Assembly: GCA_013288305.1 (NCBI GenBank)
Contig: JABDCD010000008.1
Location: 1-40,083, forward strand
Length of the DNA stretch: 40,083 nucleotides
Direction of reading: 5' to 3'
Source: Alphaproteobacteria bacterium
Lineage (GTDB): Bacteria; Pseudomonadota; Alphaproteobacteria; Rickettsiales; SXRF01
Positions within the stretch are counted from its first letter, which is position 1. Every line of letters begins with the position of its first letter. The position numbers and the translations under genes were made by a program. Positions 1 through 9,779 of the stretch are shown in pieces. The notes below the pieces were generated by a model. That model was not told the origin of the DNA, did not search any database, and saw only the letters and a program-made list of their open reading frames with translations.

Positions 1-122
1 CGTGCGGCCTGCTGCACCACCGGCGCTTCCACCGGCGCCTGCGACAGGCGACTCTTCACCGATAAAGCAGTGAACGCCGCAATGATTCCGGCAATCAGCA
101 ACAACAGCGTACGTCTCGACAT
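1..122 (-). CDS. Partial CDS, N-terminus only (MSRRTLLLLIAGIIAAFTALSVKSRLSQAPVEAPVVQQAA...), possibly CpaB-like Flp pilus assembly protein
   Basis: Open reverse frame running off the left window edge from ATG at 122; single N-terminal hydrophobic helix of the CpaB/RcpC type. Confidence 0.4.
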   Translation of the reverse strand, partial: MSRRTLLLLIAGIIAAFTALSVKSRLSQAPVEAPVVQQAA

Positions 123-280
123 GAGCATACTTCTCCAAGTTAAAACCATGATAAGGGGTGTATGCTTAAGAAACCGTTAAATAATATCGGCTAAAAGCGC
201 CAGCAATTCAGCCGGTTATTGGGGTAAAAGCTAAATGAAATTTAACTAAATGCCGTGCGATGTTCCATGTTAAAACATTC

Positions 281-307
281 TTGGTTGCTCGTTGCCCGTT
301 GCTTGCC
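281..307. repeat. Heptamer-periodic tandem array (ggttgct cgttgcc cgttgct tgcc), single arm
   Basis: Period-7 words TTGGTTGCTCGTTGCCCGTTGCTTGCC upstream of rsh; no clear inverted arm. Confidence 0.55.
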
Positions 308-386
308 TTTAGTAGATAATAAACCATATAGCTATAGAGGGATTTTGGATGCCTTCATAAACCATGAGCAATAAACGATAAATAGC

Positions 387-2546
387 ATGATCCGCCAATA
401 CGAACTGGTTGAAAAAATCAAGTCCTACGATCCCGATGCCGACGAGGACATGCTCAACCGCGCCTATGTCTTCGCCATGAAAGCGCACGGCGCGCAGAAA
501 CGCGCCTCCGGCGATCCCTATTTCTCGCACCCGGTGGAAGTTGCTTATAAGCTCACGCAATACAAGCTCGACACCGCCTCCATTGTCACCGCCCTGCTGC
601 ACGATACCGTCGAGGATACCGAGGTGACGCTCGACGACATCGAAGCCAGCTTCGGCAAGGAAATCCGCAACCTCGTCGATGGCGTAACCAAATTGTCGCG
701 TCTCGAAGGCAAGTCGGAAAACCTGAACCAGGCGGAGAATTTCCGCAAGCTGCTCATCGCCATGAGCGAGGATCTGCGCGTGCTGCTGGTCAAGCTCGCC
801 GACCGCTTGCACAACATGGAAACGCTGAAATTCATCAAGTCGCCGGAAAAACGCCAGCGCATCGCCCGCGAAACGGTGGAGATTTACGCCGCGCTGGCCG
901 AGCGCATCGGCATGAGGAATTTGAAGGACGAATTGCAGGATTTAGCCTTTGCTGAGCTTTATCCGGAAGCGCGCGAATCGGTCATCAAGCGGCTTAATTT
1001 CCTGCGCGAACAGGGCGCCGCCGAGCTGGAAAAAACGGTTTCCGTCATCCGCCAGAAACTGGCCGAAGCCGGGTTGCCCGCCGCGCAAATCTATGGCCGC
1101 GAGAAAAAGCCGTTTTCGATCTGGAAGAAAATGGAAAGCAAGAACATGGAGTTCGAGCAACTCTCCGACATCTGCGGCTTGCGCATCGTCGTCGCCAATA
1201 TTGCCGAGTGCTATCAGGCGCTGGGTGTCATCCACGCCGAATGGCACACCATCCCCGGCCGCTTCAAAGATTATATTTCAACGCCTAAATCCAACGGCTA
1301 CCAGTCGCTGCACACCGCCGTGCTCGGGCCCGGCCAGCAGCGCGTCGAAATCCAGATACGCACGCAGGAGATGGACGAAATCGCCGAATACGGCCTGGCC
1401 GCACACTGGGCTTATAAACAGGCAAGCCACGCCATCAAGGACGGCAAGCAATTCCGCTGGATACGCGAGTTGCTCGACATTCTCGAAAAATCGTCCAACC
1501 CGGAAGAATTTCTGGAGAATACCAAACTGGAGATGTACCACGACCAGGTCTTCTGTTTCACACCCAAGGGTGATATCCTCGCCTTCCCGCGCGGCGCGAC
1601 GCCGGTGGACTTTGCCTATGCCGTGCATTCCGGCGTCGGCGACACCTGCGTCGGCGCGAAAATAAACGGCCGCATCGTGCCGCTGCGCACCAAGCTCAAA
1701 AACGGCGACCAGGTCGACATCATCACCAGCAAAACGCAAACGCCCAGCCCCAGCTGGGAGCGCTTCGTCGTCACCGGCAAGGCGAAAAGCGAAGTGCGCA
1801 AATACGTGCGCACGTCCCAGCGCAACGAATATGTCAATCTCGGCCGTGCCATCCTCGCCAAAACCTTCAAACAGGAAGGCGAGGAATTCGTCGAGTCGAT
1901 GGTCGAGCCGCACCTGCCGACATTCAACAAAAAAACGGTGGAAGATGTCCTGGCCGAAGTCGGCGAGGGATTGATTTCGCGCCAGCAGGTAATGGAGGTG
2001 GTGCTCGGCCAGAAAAAACCGGTACAGGCCAGCGGCAGCGGTTTACTATCGAGTCTGTCCAAGCCGTTCCGCAAGAAAAAAGAAAGCGGCACCAGCGCGC
2101 CGATGCCGATCAAGGGGCTGATCCCCGGCATGGCCATTCACTTCGCCGGCTGCTGCCACCCCATCCCCGGCGACCGCATCGTCGGCATCGTCACCACCGG
2201 CAAGGGCATCACCATCCATACCATGGATTGCGAGACGCTGGAGAATTATTCCGACGCGCCGGAGCGCTGGATCGACGTCGCCTGGGAACGCGACCAGAGC
2301 GACGCCACGCATGTCGGCCGCATCCACGCCCATGTCAGCCACGAACCGGCGGCGCTGGCCACCGTCACCCAGGTCATCGCCAAGGAAATGGGCAACATCA
2401 GCAATTTCAAAATCATCAACCGCTCGATCGATTTCTTCGAGATTTTAATCGACATCCAGGTGCGCGACCTGAAACATCTCAACAACATCATCGCCAACCT
2501 GCGCGCCAAGGAAGTGGTGCAGAGCGTGGAAAGGTGGCAGACGTAA
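387..2546 (+). CDS. spoT: Bifunctional (p)ppGpp synthetase/hydrolase (RelA/SpoT family)
   Basis: 719 aa with HD domain (ALLHDTVEDTEVT), synthetase (GRFKDYISTPKSNGYQSLHT), TGS and ACT regions. Confidence 0.96.
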   Translation: MIRQYELVEKIKSYDPDADEDMLNRAYVFAMKAHGAQKRASGDPYFSHPVEVAYKLTQYKLDTASIVTALLHDTVEDTEVTLDDIEASFGKEIRNLVDGVTKLSRLEGKSENLNQAENFRKLLIAMSEDLRVLLVKLADRLHNMETLKFIKSPEKRQRIARETVEIYAALAERIGMRNLKDELQDLAFAELYPEARESVIKRLNFLREQGAAELEKTVSVIRQKLAEAGLPAAQIYGREKKPFSIWKKMESKNMEFEQLSDICGLRIVVANIAECYQALGVIHAEWHTIPGRFKDYISTPKSNGYQSLHTAVLGPGQQRVEIQIRTQEMDEIAEYGLAAHWAYKQASHAIKDGKQFRWIRELLDILEKSSNPEEFLENTKLEMYHDQVFCFTPKGDILAFPRGATPVDFAYAVHSGVGDTCVGAKINGRIVPLRTKLKNGDQVDIITSKTQTPSPSWERFVVTGKAKSEVRKYVRTSQRNEYVNLGRAILAKTFKQEGEEFVESMVEPHLPTFNKKTVEDVLAEVGEGLISRQQVMEVVLGQKKPVQASGSGLLSSLSKPFRKKKESGTSAPMPIKGLIPGMAIHFAGCCHPIPGDRIVGIVTTGKGITIHTMDCETLENYSDAPERWIDVAWERDQSDATHVGRIHAHVSHEPAALATVTQVIAKEMGNISNFKIINRSIDFFEILIDIQVRDLKHLNNIIANLRAKEVVQSVERWQT

Positions 2547-2547
2547 T

Positions 2548-2672
2548 GCGTCATTGCGAGGCGAAGCCGAAGCAACCTAGCGTGCCGCGTCTGCGGCGCA
2601 ATAGATTCTATACCGCGCCCACGGCGCTTAAACTGGATTGCCGCGTCGCCTTCGGCTCCTCGCAACGACGAA
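2548..2672. repeat. Dispersed palindromic repeat of the GTCATTGCGAG...CTCGCAACGAC type
   Basis: Inverted ends gcgtcattgcgaggcgaagccgaagcaa / ggattgccgcgtcgccttcggctcctcgcaacgac, directly after the spoT stop. Confidence 0.75.
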
Positions 2673-2810
2673 TTTAGACAATTGTCACAAATCCTTCATA
2701 AAAGGTTAATCAAACTGTCACAATTCTCCTGTAAGATGGATTTATGGAGCCGGTTAAAAGGTTCTGCGTTACATAAAATCATTAATATCTAATAACTTAG
2801 GAGATTATTT

Positions 2811-3332
2811 ATGACAAGTTTTTCAAAAATAGCCACTTTCGCCTGTCTGGCGGGGTTGATGGCCATAGCCTGTAGTATGCCTGCGATGGCGCAAGGCTAT
2901 CCTGCGGGTCTTATTGTTGGCGGAGGTCTCCAAACAACCCTTGGGGTATTACCCGGACAACCAGGATACAAGCCTAACCCAAATTACGATAATAACGCGT
3001 GTACCGCGGGATGTAATGGTAGTGGTACAACCGTAGATGGAAAACCAGGAATTCATTGTCAGATATTTGGCATAGTGGGAGACGACATTTTTGATGCCAC
3101 GGATCTCGGTGTTTTTCCGTTTACAGGTACGGCGCCTGTCCTGGCAGCAGCACAAAAAGCTTGTGACTTGGGTTGTACGTCCGTAATGGCAAACGGCACT
3201 GTTGGTGCTAATAAGCCAGGCGCTGGCACTAATATTCCAACGTTGATTACGTGCAAACCAAAACCTGTCACTGGTACGCTAATAACACCAGGAGATGGTA
3301 CGCTAATAAGACCAACAAAACCAAAGCAGTAA
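2811..3332 (+). CDS. Secreted Cys/Gly-containing hypothetical protein
   Basis: Signal peptide MTSFSKIATFACLAGLMAIACSMPAMAQG; RBS-like aggag upstream; strong terminator downstream. Confidence 0.75.
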   Translation: MTSFSKIATFACLAGLMAIACSMPAMAQGYPAGLIVGGGLQTTLGVLPGQPGYKPNPNYDNNACTAGCNGSGTTVDGKPGIHCQIFGIVGDDIFDATDLGVFPFTGTAPVLAAAQKACDLGCTSVMANGTVGANKPGAGTNIPTLITCKPKPVTGTLITPGDGTLIRPTKPKQ

Positions 3333-3356
3333 TATACTGATATCTGAGTATCCATA

Positions 3357-3388
3357 ACAGCAGGCCTTAATGGCCTGCTGTTTTTTTA
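3357..3388 (+). terminator. Rho-independent terminator
   Basis: acagcaggcc-ttaat-ggcctgctgt stem followed by a T run. Confidence 0.85.
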
Positions 3389-3456
3389 TGGGCAACCTCT
3401 ATCTGCCCACTATCAATCCAAAATCAAACCGTATAAATTACCGGCGGTTGAACCGC

Positions 3457-5130
3457 ATGAACATCGCCGCTATCCTCACGACGCACAATTCCGCCGCAAC
3501 GCTTGAGCGCGTACTGCGCCATTTAGCCAATAACGCCATCCGGGTCTATGCCATCGATCACGGCTCGACGGACGCCACGCCTTCCATCCTAGCCACCCAT
3601 GTGGGCAAGCCCATTGCAGAAATCATCCAAAAGCCTTTTGACGGGATTTTCCGGTTACGGCAGCAACTGCAATGGAAAAGCGACATTATCCAACGCATAA
3701 ACGCCGATTGGATCATCCATATCGATGCCGACGAAATCCTTGAATCGCCGCGGGAAGGGGAAAGCCTGCGCGGCATGATCGAAAGGATGAATGCGACGCA
3801 TTACGATGTGATCGACTGCGATGAATTCGTCTTCGTCCCTGAAAACGAGCAGGCGGATTATCGCAGCGCTGATTTTGTAACCACCATGCGGCATTATTAT
3901 TATTTCGCGCCGCCGGGGCGGGCACTCCACCGCGCCTTCCGCCGCAGCAGCGGCGCCCCGGAATGGGCGCATACGGGCGGCCACCGGCTGGGTTTAGCCA
4001 ACCGGAAGCTCGCGCCTGAGAAAATCCGGATGCGCCATTATATCGGGCTTTCCATGGATGCGCTGCGGGCGCAATATCTGTCCCGCGTATTCGCTGTCGA
4101 TGAATTGCGAAAAGGCTGGCATCATAATCGCGTGGCGACGACCGCAGATTTTATCATTCCTCCTCCGCCGGCCCGGCTGTTCAATCTGGATGAAGACGGC
4201 TGGCGGACGGATATGCCAGAAACAAAGCATCTTATTTTCAATCAACCGCAGCCTTATATCCCCCCTGCTCCCATAGCTTCGATTGCCAACAGGCCGGCGA
4301 TGCCGTTTATCGTCGGCGTCGGCAGGTCTGGAACGACGTTGCTCAGGCTCTTGATGGATGCGCATCCCGACCTCGCCATAACGCCGGAAACGCATTGGCT
4401 TTCGGATGCGATTACGGCTATCGGATCCATAAAGCAACTGCGTCATGTCATTATTGGTAATACCTATTGGAAAGACATAGGAATCTCCGATAAGGAATTG
4501 GACGCCATTCTTGAAAAGCATAATGGAGAAAAGCCATTTGATACTCTGAGGGCAATCTACCAGCATTATGGGAAGCGTTTCGGCAAATCCCGGGTCGGCG
4601 ACAAAACGCCCATTCATGGATTGATCATGCATAAAATCGCTCATGCTTTTCCCGAAGCGCATTTCATACATATTATCCGGGACGGGAGAGATGTCGCCGT
4701 AAGCTACCGCGATATGTGGTTCGGGCCGGGAAAAGACGCTAAAACGGCGGCAAAATTTTGGCTATGGCGAATCCGCGAAATGCGCCAGCAAGCGCAATTC
4801 CTGCCCCATTATATGGAGGTTCGTTACGAGCAGCTTGTTACCGAGCCGGAAACGGTTTTGCGCACGATTGGCGAGTTTATCCAGCTACCCTTTCACCGTA
4901 ATCAACTGCGCGCTCATGAGCATGCAGATTCAAGGCTTGCAGAGTTTGGCAATATACAGCATGGGGGCGCTGTTATTTCAACCGAACGGCGCAAGGCTAT
5001 CTTCGCCGAGACCCTTAATCCGCCCAACGATTCGCGCATCGGCCGCTGGCGCACGGAAATGACCAAAAAAGAAATGGCTGATTTCGAATCCATTGCCGGA
5101 AATATGCTTGCCGAATTGGGATATCTTTGA
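3457..5130 (+). CDS. Two-domain protein: GT2-like glycosyltransferase N-terminus and PAPS-dependent sulfotransferase C-terminus
   Basis: N-term [20 protein letters not shown]...[11 protein letters not shown] with [10 protein letters not shown]-term PAPS loop [31 protein letters not shown]. Start moved from 3370 to the ATG at 3457. Confidence 0.82.
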   Translation: MNIAAILTTHNSAATLERVLRHLANNAIRVYAIDHGSTDATPSILATHVGKPIAEIIQKPFDGIFRLRQQLQWKSDIIQRINADWIIHIDADEILESPREGESLRGMIERMNATHYDVIDCDEFVFVPENEQADYRSADFVTTMRHYYYFAPPGRALHRAFRRSSGAPEWAHTGGHRLGLANRKLAPEKIRMRHYIGLSMDALRAQYLSRVFAVDELRKGWHHNRVATTADFIIPPPPARLFNLDEDGWRTDMPETKHLIFNQPQPYIPPAPIASIANRPAMPFIVGVGRSGTTLLRLLMDAHPDLAITPETHWLSDAITAIGSIKQLRHVIIGNTYWKDIGISDKELDAILEKHNGEKPFDTLRAIYQHYGKRFGKSRVGDKTPIHGLIMHKIAHAFPEAHFIHIIRDGRDVAVSYRDMWFGPGKDAKTAAKFWLWRIREMRQQAQFLPHYMEVRYEQLVTEPETVLRTIGEFIQLPFHRNQLRAHEHADSRLAEFGNIQHGGAVISTERRKAIFAETLNPPNDSRIGRWRTEMTKKEMADFESIAGNMLAELGYL

Positions 5131-5144
5131 GGTATAGTAAGCTC

Positions 5145-5897
5145 ATGTATCTCCGCCTCGGCATCAATATAGACCATGTCGCCACGCTGCGCAACGCGCG
5201 CGGGGGCGAGCATCCCTGCCCGGTGCGCGCTGCGCTGCTGGCGATGGAGGCGGGGGCGGACGGGATTACGGCGCATCTGCGCGAAGACCGCCGGCACATC
5301 CGCGACCGCGACATCGAACGCCTCAAAAACGAAGTGAACCTGCCGCTGAATCTGGAAATGGCGATGACCGGGAAGATGCTCGCCATCGCGCTGAAAGTAA
5401 AGCCGCACGCCGTCTGCCTCGTACCCGAAAAACGCGAGGAGTTGACTACCGAAGGCGGCCTCGACGCGGCGCGTTTCGAGAAATCATTAAAACCCTTCGT
5501 GCAGAAATTACAAAACAATGGCAGCCGCGTCTCGCTGTTTATCGATCCGCACCCGGAACAAATCGATGCCGCGCAGCGCATCGGCGCGCGGGCGGTGGAG
5601 TTGCACACAGGGGGCTACGCGCAGTTGGCAGTTGGCAGTTGGCAGTTGGCAGAAACCAACAATCCATTATTAACTGCCAACCGCCAACTGCTAACTGCTG
5701 CGAAGCTTGCTTCGCAGCACGGCCTCGAAGTCCACGCCGGCCACGGCCTGAATTACGACAATGTCGGCCCCATCGCCGCCATCCCGGAAATCGTCGAGCT
5801 GAACATCGGGCATTTTTTAGTAGGCGAAGCGGTGTTCGTGGGGCTGGCGGAAGCCATACAAAAAATGCGCCGCCTCATGGACGAGGCACGGCCATGA
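5145..5897 (+). CDS. pdxJ: Pyridoxine 5'-phosphate synthase
   Basis: [67 protein letters not shown]; contains an in-frame repeat. Confidence 0.95.
   Translation: MYLRLGINIDHVATLRNARGGEHPCPVRAALLAMEAGADGITAHLREDRRHIRDRDIERLKNEVNLPLNLEMAMTGKMLAIALKVKPHAVCLVPEKREELTTEGGLDAARFEKSLKPFVQKLQNNGSRVSLFIDPHPEQIDAAQRIGARAVELHTGGYAQLAVGSWQLAETNNPLLTANRQLLTAAKLASQHGLEVHAGHGLNYDNVGPIAAIPEIVELNIGHFLVGEAVFVGLAEAIQKMRRLMDEARP
5621..5700. repeat. Heptamer hairpin element inside pdxJ: (GCAGTTG)x4 left arm, (AACTGCC/AACTGCT)-type right arm
   Basis: gcagttg x4 + gcag at 5621-5652; loop aaaccaacaatccattatt; aactgcc aaccgcc aactgct aactgct at about 5672-5699. Confidence 0.93.
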
Positions 5898-6307
5898 TCC
5901 TGGGCACCGGCAGCGACATGATCGACATCCGCCGCATCGAGAAATCGTTGCAACGCTTCGGCGCGCGTTTTGAAAATCGCGTCTTCACCGAAGGCGAACG
6001 AAAAAAAGCGCATAGCCGCAAAAAGGCAGGCGAAAAAATCGTCGCCGCCACCTATGCCAAGCGCTTCGCCGCCAAGGAAGCCTGCGCCAAGGCGCTCGGC
6101 ACCGGCCTGCGCAGCAGCGTTTTCTGGCGCGACATGGAAGTCGTGAGCACCATGAGCGGCGCACCGGCCATGCGCCTTTCCGGCGGCGCATTGCGCAAGC
6201 TGCAATCCATGACGCCCCAAGGCATGAAAGCCGCCATCCACGTCACGCTGACCGACGAATATCCCTTCGCGCACGCCCAGGTCATCATCAGCGCCGAAGC
6301 GTCATGA
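5894..6307 (+). CDS. acpS: Holo-[acyl-carrier-protein] synthase
   Basis: [23 protein letters not shown]...[15 protein letters not shown]; start overlaps pdxJ stop. Confidence 0.93.
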   Translation: MILGTGSDMIDIRRIEKSLQRFGARFENRVFTEGERKKAHSRKKAGEKIVAATYAKRFAAKEACAKALGTGLRSSVFWRDMEVVSTMSGAPAMRLSGGALRKLQSMTPQGMKAAIHVTLTDEYPFAHAQVIISAEAS

Positions 6308-7050
6308 CCGGCGAAACCTTGCTCATCACCCGCGCCAAAGGCGATGAAGCATCGCTGGCCGCGGCGCTGCAGGCGCAAGGCTATCGCATCATCCACGAGC
6401 CGCTCGCGGAAATTTTCCTGCGCCATAACGAGCGCCAGGCGTTGCATAACGCCCTGCTCAGCGAACCCGACGCCGTCATCGCCACCAGCCGCCACGGCAT
6501 CCATGCGCTGGCGCTGCTGTCCGATGTGCGCGACACTTATTTATGGTGCGTCGGCGAGGCGACGGCGCGGGCGGCGCATTCGCTGGGCTTTACGCGGGTG
6601 GGCGTCGGCGGGGGAAATGTCGCCACCTTGATCGAAACCATCGCGCACGGCTACGATGCGGGTTCGCGTTTTCTCTATATCTCCGGCGCGGAGGTGCGCG
6701 TCGACCTGCCAGCTTCGCTCGCTACGCACGGCATGGAAACAGAGCGTCTCGTGCTCTATGAAACCATCGCGGCGGAGCGGCTTTCCGATACGCTGGCCGA
6801 GCAACTGCGCCGCAAGCAGCTGGACGGCGTGACGTTTTTTTCGCGCAGCGCCGCGCAGCTCTTCACCGCCCTCCTCGCCCAGGCCGCGCTACCGCAGGCG
6901 GCGGCGAACCTCCACGTTTTCTGCGTCAGCGCTGCCGTCGCCGAGCCGCTGGGCGCCGCGTGGAAGGGCATCCACGTCTCCCGCGAACCAACGCTTGCAT
7001 CCGTGGTGGAGTGCGTGGATAATGTTTTCTCGTATGGAAGACGAAATTAA
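6304..7050 (+). CDS. hemD: Uroporphyrinogen-III synthase
   Basis: HemD-like sequence ([26 protein letters not shown]) and genomic neighbours Mic60-like and HemY. Confidence 0.85.
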   Translation: MTGETLLITRAKGDEASLAAALQAQGYRIIHEPLAEIFLRHNERQALHNALLSEPDAVIATSRHGIHALALLSDVRDTYLWCVGEATARAAHSLGFTRVGVGGGNVATLIETIAHGYDAGSRFLYISGAEVRVDLPASLATHGMETERLVLYETIAAERLSDTLAEQLRRKQLDGVTFFSRSAAQLFTALLAQAALPQAAANLHVFCVSAAVAEPLGAAWKGIHVSREPTLASVVECVDNVFSYGRRN

Positions 7051-7954
7051 AAATACGCCTCCACAAATTCCCGCGCCGAACGCTTTTGCCTTTTTGCGCC
7101 GGCCGCTGTTTATTTTCGGCGCGCTGTTTCTCGCCTGGATTTTTCTCGGGCAATCCGTTCCGCATATGCTGCCGCGCCCTGTCGAGCCGATGGTTTCCCC
7201 CACCCCGCCGGAAGCCGCGCCAGAAAAAGATGCCCAAATCACCGAACTGAAAACCCGCATCGACGAGCTGGAAGCCAAAGTCAAAACCCTCGCCGAAAAA
7301 CCCGCCGATAGCGCGACTGCGGAAAAAATCGACGCGCTCCAGGCCAGGGTCGATGCGCTGCAGCAGGCGCACGCCTCGGAAGCCGGCGACACTGCGCATC
7401 TGCGCGAATCGCTTTCCGCCATGAAAACGCAGATGGCGGAAATCCAAACGCAGGCGCTGCACAAGCTGGCGTTGCTGGCCGCCTTCGCACCGCTCAAGGA
7501 TACCATCATGCGCGGCGAGCCGTTCGCCGAACCGCTGCGCCAGATGAACGAATTGGCTAAGGACGATGCCGACATCCAGCCCTTGCTGGCGCAACTGGCA
7601 CCTTATGCCGCCACAGGCACGGCCACGCTTTCGGAACTGCAAAACCAATTTGAGGCCGCGATTGCGCAAGCCCTTGCGCCCGGAACGTCCAATGTGCTGG
7701 CGCGTCATCTGCAATCACTGGTGCGCGTCCGCAAAGTCGGCGACCAGCAGGGCAATGACGACGAAGCCATCGTCGCCCGCGCTGAAGCCCGGCTGGAACG
7801 CGGCGAAGTCGAAGGCAGCCTGAACGAACTGGCCGCGCTGTCGCCCCCGGCCGCCGCCGTCTTCGCCGCCTGGAGCGACAAGGCGCGCGGCACCCTGCGC
7901 ATCCGCGATACGCTGGCCGCCGTGCCGCCGATGCTGATGAAAGTCGCAGAATGA
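7034..7954 (+). CDS. Mitofilin/Mic60-like (COG4223-type) inner-membrane coiled-coil protein
   Basis: One TM helix, Pro-rich linker, long coiled coil, conserved position between hemD and hemY. Confidence 0.75.
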   Translation: MEDEIKNTPPQIPAPNAFAFLRRPLFIFGALFLAWIFLGQSVPHMLPRPVEPMVSPTPPEAAPEKDAQITELKTRIDELEAKVKTLAEKPADSATAEKIDALQARVDALQQAHASEAGDTAHLRESLSAMKTQMAEIQTQALHKLALLAAFAPLKDTIMRGEPFAEPLRQMNELAKDDADIQPLLAQLAPYAATGTATLSELQNQFEAAIAQALAPGTSNVLARHLQSLVRVRKVGDQQGNDDEAIVARAEARLERGEVEGSLNELAALSPPAAAVFAAWSDKARGTLRIRDTLAAVPPMLMKVAE

Positions 7955-9042
7955 TCAACCTGCTCCTGCTCTTGCTGTTCATCACCTGCCTGGGCATCGT
8001 CGCCGCATGGATGGCCGAGAATCCCGGCAGCGTGACCATCCACTGGTTCGATTACCGCATCGACACCAGCTTCGCCTTCCTGCTGGCGGCGGCTCTGACC
8101 GCGGCTATCGTTGTCACCTGCAGCACCCTTATCATCCGCCGCCTGACGCTGTGGCCGAAGCAGGCGTCGCAGGCGCGGCGGCTCAAATATCAGCGCCTCG
8201 GTCTTACCGAACTCACCTACGGCGTCGCGGCGCTGGCCTCCGGCGACATCGCCGACGCCGAAAGCCACACGAAACACGCGCGCAAATTGCTGGGCGGCGC
8301 GCCGCTGGTGCTGTTACTCTCCGCGCAAATAGCCCGCAGCCGCGGCGATGACGACGCCACGCGCACCCTGCTCGAACAGATGCTGGCGCATGAGGAAACC
8401 GAATATCTGGCGGCACGGTCGCTCAGCGAAGCCGCGAGCAAGCAACAGATCTTCCCCAAGGCGCTGGCGCTGGCGCAGCGAGCGGAGGCGATCAATCCCA
8501 AGGCCGGTACCGCCGTCATTAGCCTGCATACGCGTCTCGGCCAGTGGCAGGAGGCCATGCTTGCCATCGACAAGGCAATGCGCAAAGGACTGCTCACGCG
8601 CGCCCAGCGACGGCGTTACCAGGGCATCGTGCATATCGAGGAAGGCATACAATTGCTGGCAAACCATTCGCCGGCGGCGCCGGCCGTCGCCCGCCAGGCT
8701 TTGAAAGAATTGCCCGGATTCGTTCCCGCCATCGTACTTGCCGCCCGCGCCTTTGCCGCCGACGGGCAGAACGATAAAGCCCTCCAGCTCATCCTGCGCA
8801 GCTGGAAAAAATCGCCGCACCAGCAACTGGCCGGGCAGTTCCACCTCCTCCTCGTCCAGGAACCGTTGGACCGGCAGAAAAAACTGGCCGGCCGGTTTAT
8901 CGCCATGCATTCCAAACTGCCGCCCGCCGCCATATGGACCTGTTCCGCCTGCGGCTATATATCAAAAACCTGGGAAGCGCATTGCCCCGCCTGCGGGGGG
9001 TTTGACACGGTGGAAGATCAGGGGATAGTGGTTAGGGTATAG
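7951..9042 (+). CDS. hemY: HemY N-terminal domain / TPR membrane protein
   Basis: MINLLLLLLFITCLGIVAAWMAENPGSVTIHWFDYRIDTS, TPR body, C-terminal zinc ribbon WTCSACGYISKTWEAHCPACGGFDT; last residues encoded in a repeat. Confidence 0.85.
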   Translation: MINLLLLLLFITCLGIVAAWMAENPGSVTIHWFDYRIDTSFAFLLAAALTAAIVVTCSTLIIRRLTLWPKQASQARRLKYQRLGLTELTYGVAALASGDIADAESHTKHARKLLGGAPLVLLLSAQIARSRGDDDATRTLLEQMLAHEETEYLAARSLSEAASKQQIFPKALALAQRAEAINPKAGTAVISLHTRLGQWQEAMLAIDKAMRKGLLTRAQRRRYQGIVHIEEGIQLLANHSPAAPAVARQALKELPGFVPAIVLAARAFAADGQNDKALQLILRSWKKSPHQQLAGQFHLLLVQEPLDRQKKLAGRFIAMHSKLPPAAIWTCSACGYISKTWEAHCPACGGFDTVEDQGIVVRV

Positions 9043-9108
9043 GGGTTAGTGAAGAATAGAAAATGTCCCACACTTCACTAACCCCTATACCCTAACCACT
9101 ATCCCCTG
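9019..9108. repeat. Heptamer hairpin element with perfect 36-bp inverted arms (AGGGGTT/AGGGTAT words)
   Basis: caggggatagtggttagggtataggggttagtgaag (9019-9054), 18-nt loop, exact reverse complement at 9073-9108. Confidence 0.97.
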
Positions 9109-9732
9109 AAGTTGAGGCGCCAAAGCCGGGTCAGGCAACTGCTCATGCGTAGCATCGGAAGCGGCAGCAGCGGCGGCGGCGGGCGTTGCCGGTTCGTCGG
9201 TGGGTTTTTCCGCATCTTTGGGCTGCGTCGGCATATCGGCGAATACCGGCTTCGATCCGGCGACGCGGTTGGCGGGTAAACGGCTCGGATCCAGCGCACG
9301 GGACGCCAGCGGCTGCATCACCGCCAGTGGCGGCGGCTCGGCAGTAAGCGGCTGGTAGCCGGCCAGGCGTCCCTCCCAACCCGGCATCGGCCGCCGATAG
9401 CAGAGAATATCCTGGTAGGCATGGTAGCAATACGACGCAGCGATCGGCAGCGGCGGTTTGGGAGATGAAGGCCTCATCCAGTCCGCCATATGATCGACCA
9501 TGCCGTATGTCCGTTCTTTGGTGGCACTCGCAAAGTTACCGGCATGACCGGCCGCTTCGTTTACGCCCGCGCCCACTGCCGCCGCTGTATCACTGGCCGC
9601 GGCCTTTGCCTCTTGATAACCGGCACTGGCTCCATTGGAAACACTGTCGGCGGTGTCATTGACCGTCGTACAGCCTGCCAATAGCGCTATTCCGCCGATT
9701 ATCGCTGCATGAATAAACGTCTCGCGTCCCAT
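9085..9732 (-). CDS. Lipoprotein, hypothetical
   Basis: MGRETFIHAAIIGGIALLAGCTTVNDTAD lipobox; C-terminus LQGIVVRV lies in the repeat arm. ORF track start (10257) is an overextension. Confidence 0.72.
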   Translation of the reverse strand: MGRETFIHAAIIGGIALLAGCTTVNDTADSVSNGASAGYQEAKAAASDTAAAVGAGVNEAAGHAGNFASATKERTYGMVDHMADWMRPSSPKPPLPIAASYCYHAYQDILCYRRPMPGWEGRLAGYQPLTAEPPPLAVMQPLASRALDPSRLPANRVAGSKPVFADMPTQPKDAEKPTDEPATPAAAAAAASDATHEQLPDPALAPQLQGIVVRV

Positions 9733-9779
9733 ACATCCCATTCCAGAAAAATTTCCCCGGGGAACTAAAGAAGCAAACC

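Noticed and set aside
949-1913. Long overlapping ORFs on both strands within spoT (949-1665 +, 1278-1913 -, 1616-2137 -)
   Set aside because: Shadow ORFs of a GC-rich gene; low-complexity Arg/Ser/Pro translations with no recognisable motifs, while the spoT frame is unambiguous.
5639-5893. Upstream extension of the acpS ORF from 5639
   Set aside because: Would start inside the pdxJ repeat; AcpS homology begins at the ATG at 5894.
6889-8910. Antisense ORFs over the hemD-mic60-hemY region (6889-7575, 6926-7714, 7705-8277, 8314-8910)
   Set aside because: Composition artefacts opposite well-supported genes.
9019-9108. Simple intrinsic bidirectional terminator as the full explanation of the 36-bp palindrome
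   Set aside because: No T-run flanks the stem and the arms have period-7 structure shared with intragenic copies; it may still terminate, but that does not explain the family.
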